A stretch of 64,000 nt of DNA from Actinacidiphila acidipaludis (GCF_019890725.1 NZ_JAINZZ010000002.1:186001-250000), one strand, 5' to 3'. Shown: positions 44,805 through 53,720, numbered from the stretch's first letter. Numbers and translations: made by a program. Notes: a model not told the origin generated them from the sequence alone.

Positions 44805-44947
44805 GCCACCGGGTTGAGTAGCCGCACGGATGGCCGCGACCTGCGGAAACGGGAAGAGTGTGTACCGCGGACGGGTACGGACCAGGACCGCCGGCACGGG
44901 GCGGCGGATCCGCCGGCCGGTCCGCGAACGGGGGACGCACGGGGGAC

Positions 44948-44997
44948 GTGCTGTTCCGGTCCGGCCGGCGGAGACGCCGGCCGGACCGGAAGAGCAC
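44948..44997 (-). terminator. Large hairpin downstream of the TetR gene
   Basis: GTGCT-G-TTCCGGTCCGGCCGGCG (44948-44970) and CGCCGGCCGGACCGGAA-G-AGCAC (44975-44997) pair over 22 bases with one mismatch and a 4-base loop GAGA. It is 70 bases past the TetR stop on the minus strand. Confidence 0.55.
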
Positions 44998-45067
44998 CAC
45001 CCCGGGCCGCTCCGAACCACCCCGGGCGGGGTCGGGCCGGAGCGGACGAGCGACGCCGGACGCCCGT

Positions 45068-45685
45068 TCAGGCGCAGGCGGTCGCGCCGCCGCCGATCCG
45101 CCCCTGCAGCAGCAGGGACAGGGCGGCGTGCACCTCGTCGAGGCTGCGTTCCGGCTGGAACGCCTGCCAGTCCAGTGCCGCGACCAGCACCATGCCGAAC
45201 AGCGCGGACGCGGTCAGCGGCACGTCGGTCTCCGGGCTCACCTCGCCGGCCCGCACCGCCTCGCCCAGCACCTGCTCGACCACCGCCACCGCCTCCTGGC
45301 GGACCGTCATCAGCGTCTGCTGCCAGGTGCGGTTGGTGCGCCACAGCTCGGCGACGTAGAGCTGCGTGAAGGACGGGTTGCGGACGATGAACGTCAGCCC
45401 CGCCCGGATCATCGCGTCCAGCGCGTCGACCCGGGTCCCGCCCCGGGCCGCGGACTCCTCCGCCGCGCGGCGCAGCGAGACGGTGAGCCGTCCCACGCCG
45501 TGCCGCAGCAGCTCCTCGAAGAGGTCGTTCTTACTGGCGAAGTTGTAGTAGACGGTGCCTTTGGCGACGCCTGCCCGTTCGGCGATCTCGTCGACCGTGG
45601 TGGCGGAGAAGCCCTGTTCGGCGATGAGGGTGACGGCGGCCTCGTAGAGCTTGCGCCGGGTGGCCTCGCGTCGTGCGGTGGTCAT
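45068..45685 (-). CDS. TetR/AcrR family transcriptional regulator
   Basis: 205 aa on the minus strand from ATG 45685; CAGAAT lies 7 bases upstream, indicating leaderless transcription. The N-terminal helix-turn-helix is classic: RRKLYEAAVTLIAEQGFSATTVDEIAERAGVAKGTVYYNFASKNDLFEELL. The C-terminal ligand domain (residues ~70-195) is generic and gives no ligand clue. Next on the same strand is the CrtI-like gene, but a 484-base gap and a large hairpin separate them, so co-transcription is unlikely. The divergent neighbour, a HEPN-domain gene 128 bases away, is the more natural target (inference). Confidence 0.88.
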   Translation of the reverse strand: MTTARREATRRKLYEAAVTLIAEQGFSATTVDEIAERAGVAKGTVYYNFASKNDLFEELLRHGVGRLTVSLRRAAEESAARGGTRVDALDAMIRAGLTFIVRNPSFTQLYVAELWRTNRTWQQTLMTVRQEAVAVVEQVLGEAVRAGEVSPETDVPLTASALFGMVLVAALDWQAFQPERSLDEVHAALSLLLQGRIGGGATACA

Positions 45686-45692
45686 GGACCCG

Positions 45693-45698
45693 ATTCTG
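45693..45698 (-). promoter_or_regulatory. -10 element of the TetR gene, leaderless
   Basis: CAGAAT on the minus strand (45698 to 45693), 7 bases before the ATG, in the divergent gap with the HEPN gene. Confidence 0.35.
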
Positions 45699-45813
45699 CC
45701 CGCCCCAGGCCGGGCCCGTCCGCACGATCGACCGGCGGTGCGGTGTTTGTGCAGGTCAGGGCGATTGTCAGTGGTCGGCCCCAGTATGGGCGTACGGAGA
45801 AAGGAGGCTCGTC

Positions 45814-46290
45814 ATGGCAGTTCCCGTCAGCGACATCCACCCTGTCCTGCGCCGCGCCACCGCGTCGCCGGCCGCCCTCGACCTGCTCACCCAGGCCCAC
45901 ATCGGCCTCGAGGAGGCCGCGGCCCTGCAGGCTCCGCACGAGCGCTACGCCACCGCCCACCTGGCCGCGCTGCGCACCGCCGCGGCCGTGCTGGCCGTGC
46001 GCGGACGTCCCGAGGACACCAGCCGGCGCCGCCGCCGGATCCGCAGCGCCTGGGAGGTGCTGCCCGAGATCGCACCCGAACTGGCGGAGTGGAGCGCGCT
46101 GTTCGCCGCCGGGGCCGAGCGCAGGGCCCGCGCCGAGGCCGGCATAGCGAGCGCGGCGAACGCCCGCGACGCCGACGACCTGATCCGGGCCACCGCGATG
46201 TTCCTGCGGCTGGTCGAGCGGATGCTGCTGCTGCGGCCCGCGTTCCAGAGCGAGCCGTCGCCGGTCCCCGCGCCGCCCACCGCGGGCTGA
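45814..46290 (+). CDS. SAV_6107-type HEPN domain protein
   Basis: 158 aa from ATG 45814 with AAGGAGG at 45801-45807. All-helical; the motif RYATAH (Arg44, His49) fits the Rx4H signature of HEPN ribonucleases, directly followed by LAALRTAAAVLAVRG. A basic patch RRRRRIRSAWEVLPEIAPE and a final helix with Arg/Leu pattern follow. Known: HEPN domains act as RNases in toxin-antitoxin and defence systems or as non-catalytic helpers; the SAV_6107 group is a chromosomal actinobacterial lineage without established function. No nucleotidyltransferase antitoxin partner is adjacent. The methyltransferase gene downstream is 95 bases away. Confidence 0.8.
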   Translation: MAVPVSDIHPVLRRATASPAALDLLTQAHIGLEEAAALQAPHERYATAHLAALRTAAAVLAVRGRPEDTSRRRRRIRSAWEVLPEIAPELAEWSALFAAGAERRARAEAGIASAANARDADDLIRATAMFLRLVERMLLLRPAFQSEPSPVPAPPTAG

Positions 46291-46385
46291 GCAGGCTCGA
46301 CCTCACGGGCGCGGGGCAGGCAGGCCCTAGAGTGGGAGCGATCGTTGTGCCCAGCCGCCGCCGTACGCGAGGAGAGCCGCCCGCC

Positions 46386-47156
46386 ATGTCCCGTGAAGGA
46401 GGGGTGGAGCCGATCCGCCCCCGTGCCAGCCTCCGTACCGCCGTGGTGTGGGAGGTCCTGCGCGGCGCGCTGGAGCGGCGGGCCAAAGCCGCGGAGCGTC
46501 CGGTGCTCGACGTCCTGGACACCGGCGGCGGCACCGGGAACTTCGCCGTGCCGGTCGCCCGGCTCGGCCACCGCGTCACCGTCGTCGACCCCAGCCCCGA
46601 CGCCCTGTTCGCCCTGGAGCGGCGGGCCGCCGAGGCCGGAGTCACCGACCGGGTCACCGGCGTGCAGGGCGATGCCCACGGGCTGCTGGGCGTCGTCGAG
46701 CCCGGCGGCTATGACATGGTGCTGTGCCACGGCGTGCTGGAGTACGTCGACGACCCGGCCGAGGCGCTGCGGAACGTGGTGGGCGCGCTGCGCGGCGACG
46801 GCGCGGTCAGTCTGCTCGCCGCCGGACGCGGCGGGGCCGTGCTGGCCCGCGCGCTGGCCGGCCACTTCGCCGAGGCGCAGTACGCGCTGAGCGACCCCGA
46901 CGGACGGTGGGGCGCGGGCGACTCGCTGCCGCACCGCTTCACCGCCGAGGAGCTGACCGGGCTGGCCGGTGACGCGGGTCTGCGGGCCACCGCCGTGCAC
47001 GGCGTGCGGGTCTTCTCCGACCTCGTCCCCGGCGTGCTGGTCGACACCGAGCCCGGCGCGATGGAGGCACTGCTGCGGCTGGAGCTCGCGGCCGCCGAGG
47101 AACCCGGCTTCCACTCCGTCGCCACCCAGCTCCACGTCCTGGCCGAACGCGGCTGA
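46386..47156 (+). CDS. Class I SAM-dependent methyltransferase
   Basis: 256 aa from ATG 46386 (GAGGAG 10-15 bases upstream; a TAGAGT -10 at 46328-46333 gives a leader of roughly 45 bases). Motif I is VLDTGGGTGNFAVPVARLGHRVTVVDPSPDAL, the acidic ribose ligand is the Asp of VDPSP, and motif IV/post-I lies in YDMVLCHGVLEYVDDPAEALRNV. The C-terminal half has HRFTAEELTGLAGDAGL, found in CmoM/UbiE-like enzymes. The substrate could be tRNA, a quinone or a small molecule; sequence alone does not tell. Downstream gene DUF3040 has its own promoter region. Confidence 0.83.
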   Translation: MSREGGVEPIRPRASLRTAVVWEVLRGALERRAKAAERPVLDVLDTGGGTGNFAVPVARLGHRVTVVDPSPDALFALERRAAEAGVTDRVTGVQGDAHGLLGVVEPGGYDMVLCHGVLEYVDDPAEALRNVVGALRGDGAVSLLAAGRGGAVLARALAGHFAEAQYALSDPDGRWGAGDSLPHRFTAEELTGLAGDAGLRATAVHGVRVFSDLVPGVLVDTEPGAMEALLRLELAAAEEPGFHSVATQLHVLAERG

Positions 47157-47380
47157 ACGGGTGGTCGCGCAGCCCCTCCGGAAACGGCTCGGAGGGGAGT
47201 CGGTCACACACCGCCCGCAGCCGCATTCGTGACCGTATGCTGGCATGACGTAAGGGCGGACGGGGAAGAAGAGCCCCGTCGGACAGGGCACAGTGGGGCG
47301 GGTTTCACCGGGGCGATTCCCTGCCTATCCTGAAAGGGTCGGACCGGTCGTCTTACGCGACCGACGAGTAGGAGGTCGCC

Positions 47381-47791
47381 GTGCCGCTCTCGGAGCATGA
47401 GCAGCGCATGCTCGAGCAGATGGAACGGGCGCTGTACGCCGAAGATCCCAAGTTCGCGTCCGCGCTCGAAGGCGGCGGGCTGCGCACGTTCACGCGCCGC
47501 CGCGTGTACCTCGCGATCGCCGGCTTCCTGGTCGGGATCGGGCTGCTCATGGGCGGCATGGTCGCCAAGCAGACCTGGGTGAGCGTCGTCGGGTTCCTGG
47601 TCATGCTGGCCTGCGCCGTTCTGGCGGTCACCGGCTGGCGCAAGGCGTCGCGACCCGCCGAGCATCCGCCGGCCGTCACCGGCGGCCGCCGTTTCGGGCG
47701 CCGGGGCCACCCCCACCAGCAGCGCCGCGGCAAGGTCATGGACCGGATCGAGGAGCGGTGGCAGCGCCGGCGCGACGAGCAGGGACAGTGA
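47381..47791 (+). CDS. DUF3040 membrane protein
   Basis: 136 aa from GTG 47381 with TAGGAGG 5 bases upstream. The N-terminal signature MPLSEHEQRMLEQMERALYAEDPKF defines DUF3040, a short actinobacterial family. Two transmembrane helices follow (YLAIAGFLVGIGLLMGGMV and VSVVGFLVMLACAVLAVTG), then a basic C-terminal tail rich in Arg, Gly and His that should face the cytosol. Known: DUF3040 genes commonly sit just outside actinobacterial dcw clusters, as here; the function is not established. A perfect 13-bp terminator hairpin follows. Confidence 0.85.
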   Translation: MPLSEHEQRMLEQMERALYAEDPKFASALEGGGLRTFTRRRVYLAIAGFLVGIGLLMGGMVAKQTWVSVVGFLVMLACAVLAVTGWRKASRPAEHPPAVTGGRRFGRRGHPHQQRRGKVMDRIEERWQRRRDEQGQ

Positions 47792-47855
47792 CCGGCCGCT
47801 GAGCCGGGTTCCGGCCGACGTGCCGGACACGCCGACGACGACCTCGTGAGACTCC

Positions 47856-47885
47856 CGAAAGGGCCCGCCTGTGCGGGCCCTTTCG
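47856..47885. terminator. Hairpin terminator after the DUF3040 gene
   Basis: CGAAAGGGCCCGC (47856-47868) and GCGGGCCCTTTCG (47873-47885) pair perfectly over 13 bp with a 4-base loop CTGT. Confidence 0.8.
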
Positions 47886-47891
47886 CCTGCC

Positions 47892-48063
47892 CCGCACCGC
47901 CTGGAACAGCCCGGACCGCCCACACCCCCAGACCGCCCGGCCCGCCTGGAACGGCCCGCACCGCCCGCACCGCCTGGAACGGCCCGGACCGCTCGCACCG
48001 CCTGGAACGGCCCGGACCGCTCGCACTCCCCGGACCGCCCGGCCCGCCTGGAACGGCCCGCCC
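47892..48063. repeat. GC-rich minisatellite built on CCGCCTGGAACGGCCCG
   Basis: Five copies of the core CCGCCTGGAA(C/A)(G/A)GCCCG occur in this 357-base intergenic stretch. Spacing alternates: a unit of about 46 bases, two of 28, one of about 46 and a partial copy. The spacer variants ACCGCTCGCA and GACCGCCCGGC recur. It lies between two terminator hairpins and encodes nothing credible. Confidence 0.75.
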
Positions 48064-48072
48064 CCCGGAAAA

Positions 48073-48108
48073 CCGCCGGCCCCCGGGTATGCGCCCGGGG
48101 GCCGGCGG
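48073..48108 (-). terminator. Hairpin terminator of the MoxR-DUF58-transglutaminase operon
   Basis: CCGCCGGCCCCCGGG (48073-48087) and CCCGGGGGCCGGCGG (48094-48108) form a perfect 15-bp stem with a 6-base loop, 40 bases past the stop of the last gene on the minus strand. Confidence 0.8.
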
Positions 48109-48148
48109 GTGCGGTCTCACACGACCGTGGCGCGCGGAGCAGTGGTGG

Positions 48149-50533
48149 TCAGGGCGCGGTGCGGCGGCGCAGCGGCCGGGGGGTGAGCCGGGCGAGACCG
48201 GCGGACACCCGCTGCGTGAGGCCGTTCCACCAGGCCGAGGCCGCCCAGAACAGGCGGGCCGAGGAGCGCGGCAGGAACCGCGCCCGCAGCCGGGCGGTGC
48301 GGGAGGCGCCGGCGTGGAGCCCCTTGCGCACCCGGTGCACCTCGTCGGAGAGGCCGGGCGTCGGGCGCGGGTTGGGCGCGTAGAGCCGGCGCTCCACCGC
48401 GCCGGCCAGCACACCGGCCGCCGAGGCCGCCTCGCCGGTCAGCTTGCCCTCCTCCACCAGGCGGGCCATCGCCCGCCGCGGTGTCTCCGACTCGTCGGGC
48501 AGGATGCCGTAGTCCCAGCCGGTGTCCATCACCTCGCGCCACGCGGACAGGGTGAGTCCCTCCGCCTTGCCGCGTCCGCCGCCGAGCCGGGCGGCCCGCA
48601 CCCGGGTCCGCCACAGCAGCGGTGTCAGGGGGACGCCGATGACCAGCAGGGCCAGCACGCCGTACAGCGCGAGCTGCCCCACGTTCGGCCCGGAACCGCC
48701 GCCGGCCGCCGCGGGCGGCAGCGAGCAGTCCGCCGGCGCCCGGTGCTCGGGCGCGCAGCTGTCGGTCTGCGACGGGGCCACCGCGGGGGCGGACACGGAG
48801 CCGTGCGGCGCCGTGTCCGTCTGGTCGCTGCCGCCGGTCGGGGTGTCCGTCGCCGTGTAGGCCGGGGCCGAGCCGCGGTAGGGCGTCGGCTCGAAACGGG
48901 TCCAGCCCACGCCCTCGAAGTAGAGCTCGGGCCAGGCGTGGGCGTCCTTCAGTCCGACGGCCATCTTCCCGCTCGTGGTCTGGGAGCCGGGCGTGAACCC
49001 GATCGCCACACGGGCGGGGATGTCCAGGGTGCGGGCCATCGCCGCCATGGTGAAGGCGAAGTGGACACAGAAGCCCTCCTTCGTCTGCAGGAAGCGGGCG
49101 ATGGCGTCGACGCCGGTGCCGGCCTTGGCCTGCGTGTTGTAGACGAAGTCGCCGGAGGTGAAGTACCGCTGGAGGTCCAGCGCGCGCTGGTAGTCGTTGG
49201 CCGCGCCCTTGGTGACGTCGCGCGCGGTCTGCGCGACCACCGGCGGCAGCGACTTGGGCACCTCGGTGTACTCGGCGGCGATCCGGCCGCTCGCCTTCGG
49301 CGCGGCCGCGAGCTGGGCCGCGGTGGGCATGACCTGCATGCTGGTGACGGTGTAGTGCACGTCGGACGTCGTCTGGCCGTGCTCGCCGATCACCATCCGC
49401 CCCTCGGGCTGGAACTTCCAGTTGCCGGGCGCCTCCACGTTCAGCGCGGGGTACGGCATCGGCAGCAGCCCCTGGCCGTAGTCCGAGTCGACCTGCACCC
49501 GGGTGGTGACCGGCTTGAACTTCACGTCCGTCGCCATGCCCTGCGGCTGCGGCAGTTGGGAGGGGATGTCCACGACCGGCCGGTCGGAGGGCGTCCACGC
49601 CTTGCCGTCGAACTTGTCGAGCGCCGCGATCCGCAGGTACATCCCCGGCAGGTCCGTGGAGTCCGTGGTGTAGGTGAACACCTCGCGGTTGTCGGGCTGG
49701 TTGAGGTTGTCCTGCAGCGCCGCGACGAGGTTGACCGCGCCGGTTCCGTGGCCGCCCCCGCCACCGGCCCCGCCGCCGTGGCGGGCGGGGTCGAGCAGGC
49801 CGTTGCCCAGCGACGGCAGGACGGCAGGGGCGAGCAGCGCGATGCCCAGGGCCATCGCCCCGATCCGGCGCCCGGTGCGCACCGGTGCCGTGGCCGAACC
49901 GGCCCCCGAGGGCGCGGCCCAGCCGCCGGCGGCCGGACCGCCGCCGAACACCCGGCCCCAGCGCGACAGCCGGTCCCGGCCCTCGGCCAGGAGCAGCAGC
50001 AGGTAGCCGGCCGCCGCGAGCAGGAAGAACGGCCAGGCGGAGCCGCCGTCGTAGAGGCCCGCGGCCACCGAGTACAGCGCCAGCAGCGGCAGGCCCGCCG
50101 GGGCCGCGCTGTTGTAGGTGACGGCGATCGCGTCCACCGCGAGCGCGACCACCACGGTCCCGCCGACCAGCATCAGCCGGATGCCGGGCGTGACGGGGGC
50201 CGGGATGGCGAAGTTGCCGACGTCGTCGACGCCGCCCTGCAGCACCTGACCCAACTCGTGGATCGCCCCCGGGCCCGGCAGGATCCCGCCGAGCGCCTGG
50301 TGCGGTGCGAACATCATCGTCAGCACGATCAGCGAGACCAGCGCCTGCACCAGGATGGTCAGCGGCCTGGCCAGCGGGATGCGGCGCGCGCCCGCGCCGA
50401 TGCCGGCCTGCAGGCACACGCACAGCAGCGCCCTGAGGATCCAGTCGCTGGTCGCCGTCAGCGGCAGCAGCGAGGCCGCGGCCATCATCGAGGCCGCCGC
50501 GCCGCACACCGTCAGCCGTGCCCGGCCGCTCAT
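48149..50533 (-). CDS. TgpA-like transmembrane transglutaminase (DUF3488 plus transglutaminase-like domain)
   Basis: 794 aa on the minus strand from ATG 50533, overlapping the DUF58 stop by 4 bases. About six transmembrane helices fill residues 1-240 (DUF3488), then an external region with a papain-like transglutaminase core: nucleophile in TKEGFCVHFAFTMAAMAR, His in KDAHAWPELYFEGVGW, acidic position in RFEPTPYRG (Glu where many relatives have Asp). A further transmembrane helix (LALYGVLALLVIGVPLTPLLW) and a cytoplasmic DUF4129-like tail follow. Known: MoxR-DUF58-transglutaminase operons are widespread; the substrate is an extracytoplasmic protein or peptidoglycan-linked target not yet defined in actinobacteria. 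Confidence 0.87.
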   Translation of the reverse strand: MSGRARLTVCGAAASMMAAASLLPLTATSDWILRALLCVCLQAGIGAGARRIPLARPLTILVQALVSLIVLTMMFAPHQALGGILPGPGAIHELGQVLQGGVDDVGNFAIPAPVTPGIRLMLVGGTVVVALAVDAIAVTYNSAAPAGLPLLALYSVAAGLYDGGSAWPFFLLAAAGYLLLLLAEGRDRLSRWGRVFGGGPAAGGWAAPSGAGSATAPVRTGRRIGAMALGIALLAPAVLPSLGNGLLDPARHGGGAGGGGGHGTGAVNLVAALQDNLNQPDNREVFTYTTDSTDLPGMYLRIAALDKFDGKAWTPSDRPVVDIPSQLPQPQGMATDVKFKPVTTRVQVDSDYGQGLLPMPYPALNVEAPGNWKFQPEGRMVIGEHGQTTSDVHYTVTSMQVMPTAAQLAAAPKASGRIAAEYTEVPKSLPPVVAQTARDVTKGAANDYQRALDLQRYFTSGDFVYNTQAKAGTGVDAIARFLQTKEGFCVHFAFTMAAMARTLDIPARVAIGFTPGSQTTSGKMAVGLKDAHAWPELYFEGVGWTRFEPTPYRGSAPAYTATDTPTGGSDQTDTAPHGSVSAPAVAPSQTDSCAPEHRAPADCSLPPAAAGGGSGPNVGQLALYGVLALLVIGVPLTPLLWRTRVRAARLGGGRGKAEGLTLSAWREVMDTGWDYGILPDESETPRRAMARLVEEGKLTGEAASAAGVLAGAVERRLYAPNPRPTPGLSDEVHRVRKGLHAGASRTARLRARFLPRSSARLFWAASAWWNGLTQRVSAGLARLTPRPLRRRTAP

Positions 50534-51972
50534 GGCCTCGCCCCCGCTTCGCGCCTCTTGTGCGCCGTCTCCTCGCCGGACCGGTAACGGTCCGCCTGCC
50601 GCCACAGCTCCGGCAGCGTCTCGCCCGGGTGCACCTCGACGACGGTCCACCCGGACTCGCGCAGCAGGTGCACCGCGCGCTCGGTGGTGTAGACGTCCTC
50701 CTCGCCCTTGGCGTCCCCGGACGGCGACGTCTCCGGGGTGCCCAGACGCGCCGCCACCTCGCGGCTCAGCCAGTCGTCGCTGTCCAGCACGAACGCCACC
50801 GCGCCGCCGGCCCGCTGGCGCATCCGGCCGAGAGTCACCGCCTGCTCCTCGTACAGGTCGCCGAGGAACGCCACGATCAGGCCCTCGCTGCCGGTGCGCA
50901 GCACCTCGTAGGCGGCCGCCAGGTCCTCGTTGTCGGAGTGGTCGACGACCGCGAGGGTGTCGAGCAGCAGCCCCGCCATGTCCGAGGAGTCGCCGCTGAA
51001 CCCGGCGCCGCCCTCGGGCCCCGGCACGCTGCTGCCGGTGTCGGTGAGCAGACGCACCGCGAAGCCCCGCTCCAGCATGTGGGTGGAGACCGAGGCGGCG
51101 GCGGAGACCGCCCACTCGAACGCCGAGTCCGGGCCCGCGCCGAAGTAGGCGGTCTCCCGCGTGTCCAGCAGGACCGTGCAGCGCGCCCGGTTGGGCTGTT
51201 CCTCGCGCCGCACCATCAGTTCGCCGTACTTGGCGGTGGACCGCCAGTGGACCCGGCGCAGGTCGTCTCCGTGCCGGTAGCCGCGCGGGATCACGTCGTC
51301 GTCGCCGGCCAGGGCCAGCGCCCGGGTGCGGCTCTCGCCGTAGCCCGAGGACTCGCCGGCCAGCCTGATCGGGGGCAGCGCCTCGACCCGCGGTACCACT
51401 GTGAGGGTGTCGTAGGTGCTGAACGAGCGGGTCAGCTCGACCATCCCGAACGGGTCGGTGAGCCGCAGCTGCAGCGGGCCCAGCGGATAGCGGCCGCGCA
51501 GGTCGGAGCGGACCCGGTAGGACACCTCGCGGTGCCCGCCGGGCTCGACCCGGTCCAGCACGAACCGCGGGCGCGGCCCGAGCACGTAGGGCACCCGGTC
51601 CTGGAGCATCAGCAGGCCGGACGGGATCCGCGAGACGTTGTCGATGCGCAGGTGCACCCGGGCCTCGGACATCGCGGGCACCCGCGACGGCGACAGCCGG
51701 CGGCTGCCCGCCACCCGGTAGCGGGTGCGGAACAGCACGGCCACGCACACCAGCGGCAGCACCGCCAGCAGCAGCCCCACCCGCAGCAGGTCGGACTGCC
51801 CCAGGACGTAGCTGCACACCGCGGCCGCCAGCCCCGCGGCGACGAACGACCGGCCGCGGGTGGTGAGTCCGCCCAGCGCCGAGCGCAGACCGCCGCCCTG
51901 CTGGGCCCCGCCGGCAGCGGCGGCGCCCGGTGGCGGGGGCCCCGGAGGAGGTGGCGGCAGGGGCGCGGACAT
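50530..51972 (-). CDS. DUF58 domain protein (VWA-like partner of MoxR)
   Basis: 480 aa on the minus strand from ATG 51972, one base overlapping the MoxR stop (TGATG); a GTG one codon earlier is the alternative. A Pro/Gly-rich cytoplasmic N-terminus of about 35 residues leads to two close transmembrane helices ([34 protein letters not shown]). The DUF58 signature follows: [30 protein letters not shown], then VLLDTR with a MIDAS-like Asp of a VWA fold. Known: DUF58 proteins work with MoxR AAA ATPases, perhaps in metal insertion or assembly of membrane complexes. The Gly/Ser-rich C-terminal acid region has no assigned role. Confidence 0.87.
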   Translation of the reverse strand: MSAPLPPPPPGPPPPGAAAAGGAQQGGGLRSALGGLTTRGRSFVAAGLAAAVCSYVLGQSDLLRVGLLLAVLPLVCVAVLFRTRYRVAGSRRLSPSRVPAMSEARVHLRIDNVSRIPSGLLMLQDRVPYVLGPRPRFVLDRVEPGGHREVSYRVRSDLRGRYPLGPLQLRLTDPFGMVELTRSFSTYDTLTVVPRVEALPPIRLAGESSGYGESRTRALALAGDDDVIPRGYRHGDDLRRVHWRSTAKYGELMVRREEQPNRARCTVLLDTRETAYFGAGPDSAFEWAVSAAASVSTHMLERGFAVRLLTDTGSSVPGPEGGAGFSGDSSDMAGLLLDTLAVVDHSDNEDLAAAYEVLRTGSEGLIVAFLGDLYEEQAVTLGRMRQRAGGAVAFVLDSDDWLSREVAARLGTPETSPSGDAKGEEDVYTTERAVHLLRESGWTVVEVHPGETLPELWRQADRYRSGEETAHKRREAGARP

Positions 51973-53021
51973 CACAGCCCCCGGGTGCCGGGAGCGCCCT
52001 GCGGCCGTCCGTCGGGCCGGGCCGGCCAGCCGGCGGCGGCCCCGCCGGGACCCTGCTGCGGGCTGGGCACCGGCACCCGCTGCACGATCTCGGCGACCAC
52101 CTGCTCGGGGGTGCGACGGTTCAGCTGGGCCTGGGCGGTCGGCAGCAGGCGGTGCGCGAGCACCGCCGTCGCCAGCGACTGGACGTCGTCGGGCAGGACG
52201 TAGTCACGGCCGTCCAGCGCGGCGGAGGCGCGGGCGGTCCTGATCAGATGGAGGGTGGCCCGGGGCGAGGCACCGAGCCGCAGGTCCGGGTGGTTGCGGG
52301 TGGCGCCGACCAGGGTGACGGCGTACCGCCGGACGGGGTCCGAGACGTGCACCTGGCGCACGGCCTCGATGAGCTTGACGATCTCATGGGCGTGGGCGAC
52401 CGGCTGCAGGTCGTCCAGCGGCGAGACCCCGCCGTGCACGTCGAGCATCTTCAGCTCGGCGTCGGGGCTGGGGTAGCCGATGGAGACCCGGGCGGTGAAG
52501 CGGTCGCGCTGCGCCTCGGGCAGCGGGTACGTGCCCTCCATCTCCACCGGGTTCTGGGTGGCGATGACCATGAACGGGCTGGGCAGCTCGTACGTGGTGC
52601 CGTCGATGGTGACCTGGCGCTCCTCCATGGACTCCAGCAGCGCCGACTGCGTCTTCGGCGAGGCGCGGTTGATCTCGTCGCCGACCACGATCTGCGCGAA
52701 GATCGCGCCCGGCTTGAACTCGAAGTCCCGCTCCTGCTGGTCGAAGACGCTGACACCGGTGATGTCCGACGGCAGCAGGTCCGGCGTGAACTGGATACGC
52801 CGGACGGTGCAGTCGATCGAACGTGCCAGGGCCTTGGACAGCATCGTCTTACCGACGCCCGGCACGTCCTCGATCAGCAGATGTCCTTCGGCGAGCAACA
52901 CGGTCAGTGCGATGCGTACGACCTCGGGCTTGCCCTCGATCACGTTCTCCACGCTGCGGCGCACCCGCTCCGCGGTCGTGGTCAGATCGCTCAGGCTTGC
53001 TCGTGCGTCAAAGGTCGTCAC
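51972..53021 (-). CDS. MoxR family AAA ATPase
   Basis: 349 aa on the minus strand from GTG 53021 with GAGGAG 8 bases upstream. Walker A is [16 protein letters not shown] and Walker B is [25 protein letters not shown]. The pre-sensor I insert [33 protein letters not shown] is diagnostic for MoxR, with sensor 2 in the C-terminal [16 protein letters not shown]. It is first in a three-gene operon coupled by 1-4 base overlaps to DUF58 and the transglutaminase, so it probably acts as an ATP-driven chaperone for that membrane complex (inference from family context). Confidence 0.92.
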   Translation of the reverse strand: MTTFDARASLSDLTTTAERVRRSVENVIEGKPEVVRIALTVLLAEGHLLIEDVPGVGKTMLSKALARSIDCTVRRIQFTPDLLPSDITGVSVFDQQERDFEFKPGAIFAQIVVGDEINRASPKTQSALLESMEERQVTIDGTTYELPSPFMVIATQNPVEMEGTYPLPEAQRDRFTARVSIGYPSPDAELKMLDVHGGVSPLDDLQPVAHAHEIVKLIEAVRQVHVSDPVRRYAVTLVGATRNHPDLRLGASPRATLHLIRTARASAALDGRDYVLPDDVQSLATAVLAHRLLPTAQAQLNRRTPEQVVAEIVQRVPVPSPQQGPGGAAAGWPARPDGRPQGAPGTRGL

Positions 53022-53171
53022 CCGGTACTCCTCGGCCTGTTCCTAGGGACCGCAGGGTCGCGGTCATACCGGACCGGCCCTCCCCGAATGCGCAACGCTC
53101 GCTTCGGGCGAGACGTGCCGCACCTTGCATTCTTCCCTTACGGGACCGCCCACGTCACTCGCCTGCCGTTA

Positions 53172-53720
53172 CTAGTTCGTGATTTCCCGCAGCAGGCCGG
53201 TGTGAACGTCGAAGACGAAGCCTCGCACGTCGTCGGTGTGCGTCAGGAACGGGGAGGTGCGCACGCGGGCCATGGACTGCCGGACGTCCTGGTCCGCGTC
53301 GGTGAACGCCTCCACCGACCAGGTGGGACGCTGGCCCACCTCGGCCTCCAGATCGGTCCTGAAGTCCTCGGTGATGGTCTGCATGCCGCAGTTGGTGTGG
53401 TGGATGAGGACGACGGAACGCGTGCCGAGGGCGCGCTGGCTGATGGTCAGGGAACGGATGGTGTCATCGGTGACCACGCCACCGGCGTTGCGGATGGTGT
53501 GACAGTCACCCAACTGGAGGCCGAGCGCCCTGTGCAGGTCGATCCGGGCGTCCATGCAGGCGACCACGGCCACCCGCTGCACGGGTGCGGCGCCCATGCC
53601 CGGGTCGTGGAACTCCGATGCGTAGCGCTGGTTGGCGGCGACGAGCCGGTCGATGACGGACTCGGTGGCCGTGCCGGACGGCTCTCCGGCGGGCTGGGTG
53701 TGCTCGGCTTGTATCGACAT
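53172..53720 (-). CDS. Beta-class carbonic anhydrase
   Basis: 182 aa on the minus strand from ATG 53720; TAACGT ends 7 bases upstream, so leaderless. Zinc ligands and dyad are in place: VACMDARID (Cys, Asp-Arg dyad), HTIRNAGG, and [10 protein letters not shown] (His and second Cys). It is a short type without an N-terminal extension, like Rv1284-type enzymes. Expected reaction: reversible CO2 hydration in the cytosol, supplying bicarbonate for carboxylations. It stands alone between the MoxR operon and the dcw cluster, divergent from mraZ. Confidence 0.9.
   Translation of the reverse strand: MSIQAEHTQPAGEPSGTATESVIDRLVAANQRYASEFHDPGMGAAPVQRVAVVACMDARIDLHRALGLQLGDCHTIRNAGGVVTDDTIRSLTISQRALGTRSVVLIHHTNCGMQTITEDFRTDLEAEVGQRPTWSVEAFTDADQDVRQSMARVRTSPFLTHTDDVRGFVFDVHTGLLREITN

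Larger units (their letters stand above)
44584..45067. other. 484-base gene-free interval between CrtI-like and TetR genes
   Basis: No frame here has a believable start and codon pattern; the long frames are shadows of the flanking genes. It contains the leaderless promoter of the CrtI-like gene (TACAGT, 44591-44596, minus strand), a MacR-like palindrome at 44789-44804, a related half site TGAGTA at 44815-44820, and a large perfect-stem hairpin at 44948-44997. Confidence 0.6.

Noticed and set aside
44584-45067. Possible small gene in the 484-base gap
   Set aside because: All frames are shadows of the flanking genes, or lack a ribosome binding site, a leaderless promoter and a recognisable product.
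45814-47156. HEPN plus methyltransferase as a toxin-antitoxin or defence pair
   Set aside because: The genes are 95 bases apart with separate signals, the methyltransferase resembles small-molecule enzymes, and no defence genes surround them; kept only as an open question on the HEPN protein.
47892-48063. Possible CRISPR array
   Set aside because: Spacers are themselves repetitive and GC-rich, unit lengths alternate, and no cas gene is near.
47353-48414. Minus-strand frame with repeated peptide units such as AVRAVPGG
   Set aside because: The repeats come from the intergenic minisatellite; there is no start signal, and it overlaps DUF3040 and terminators.
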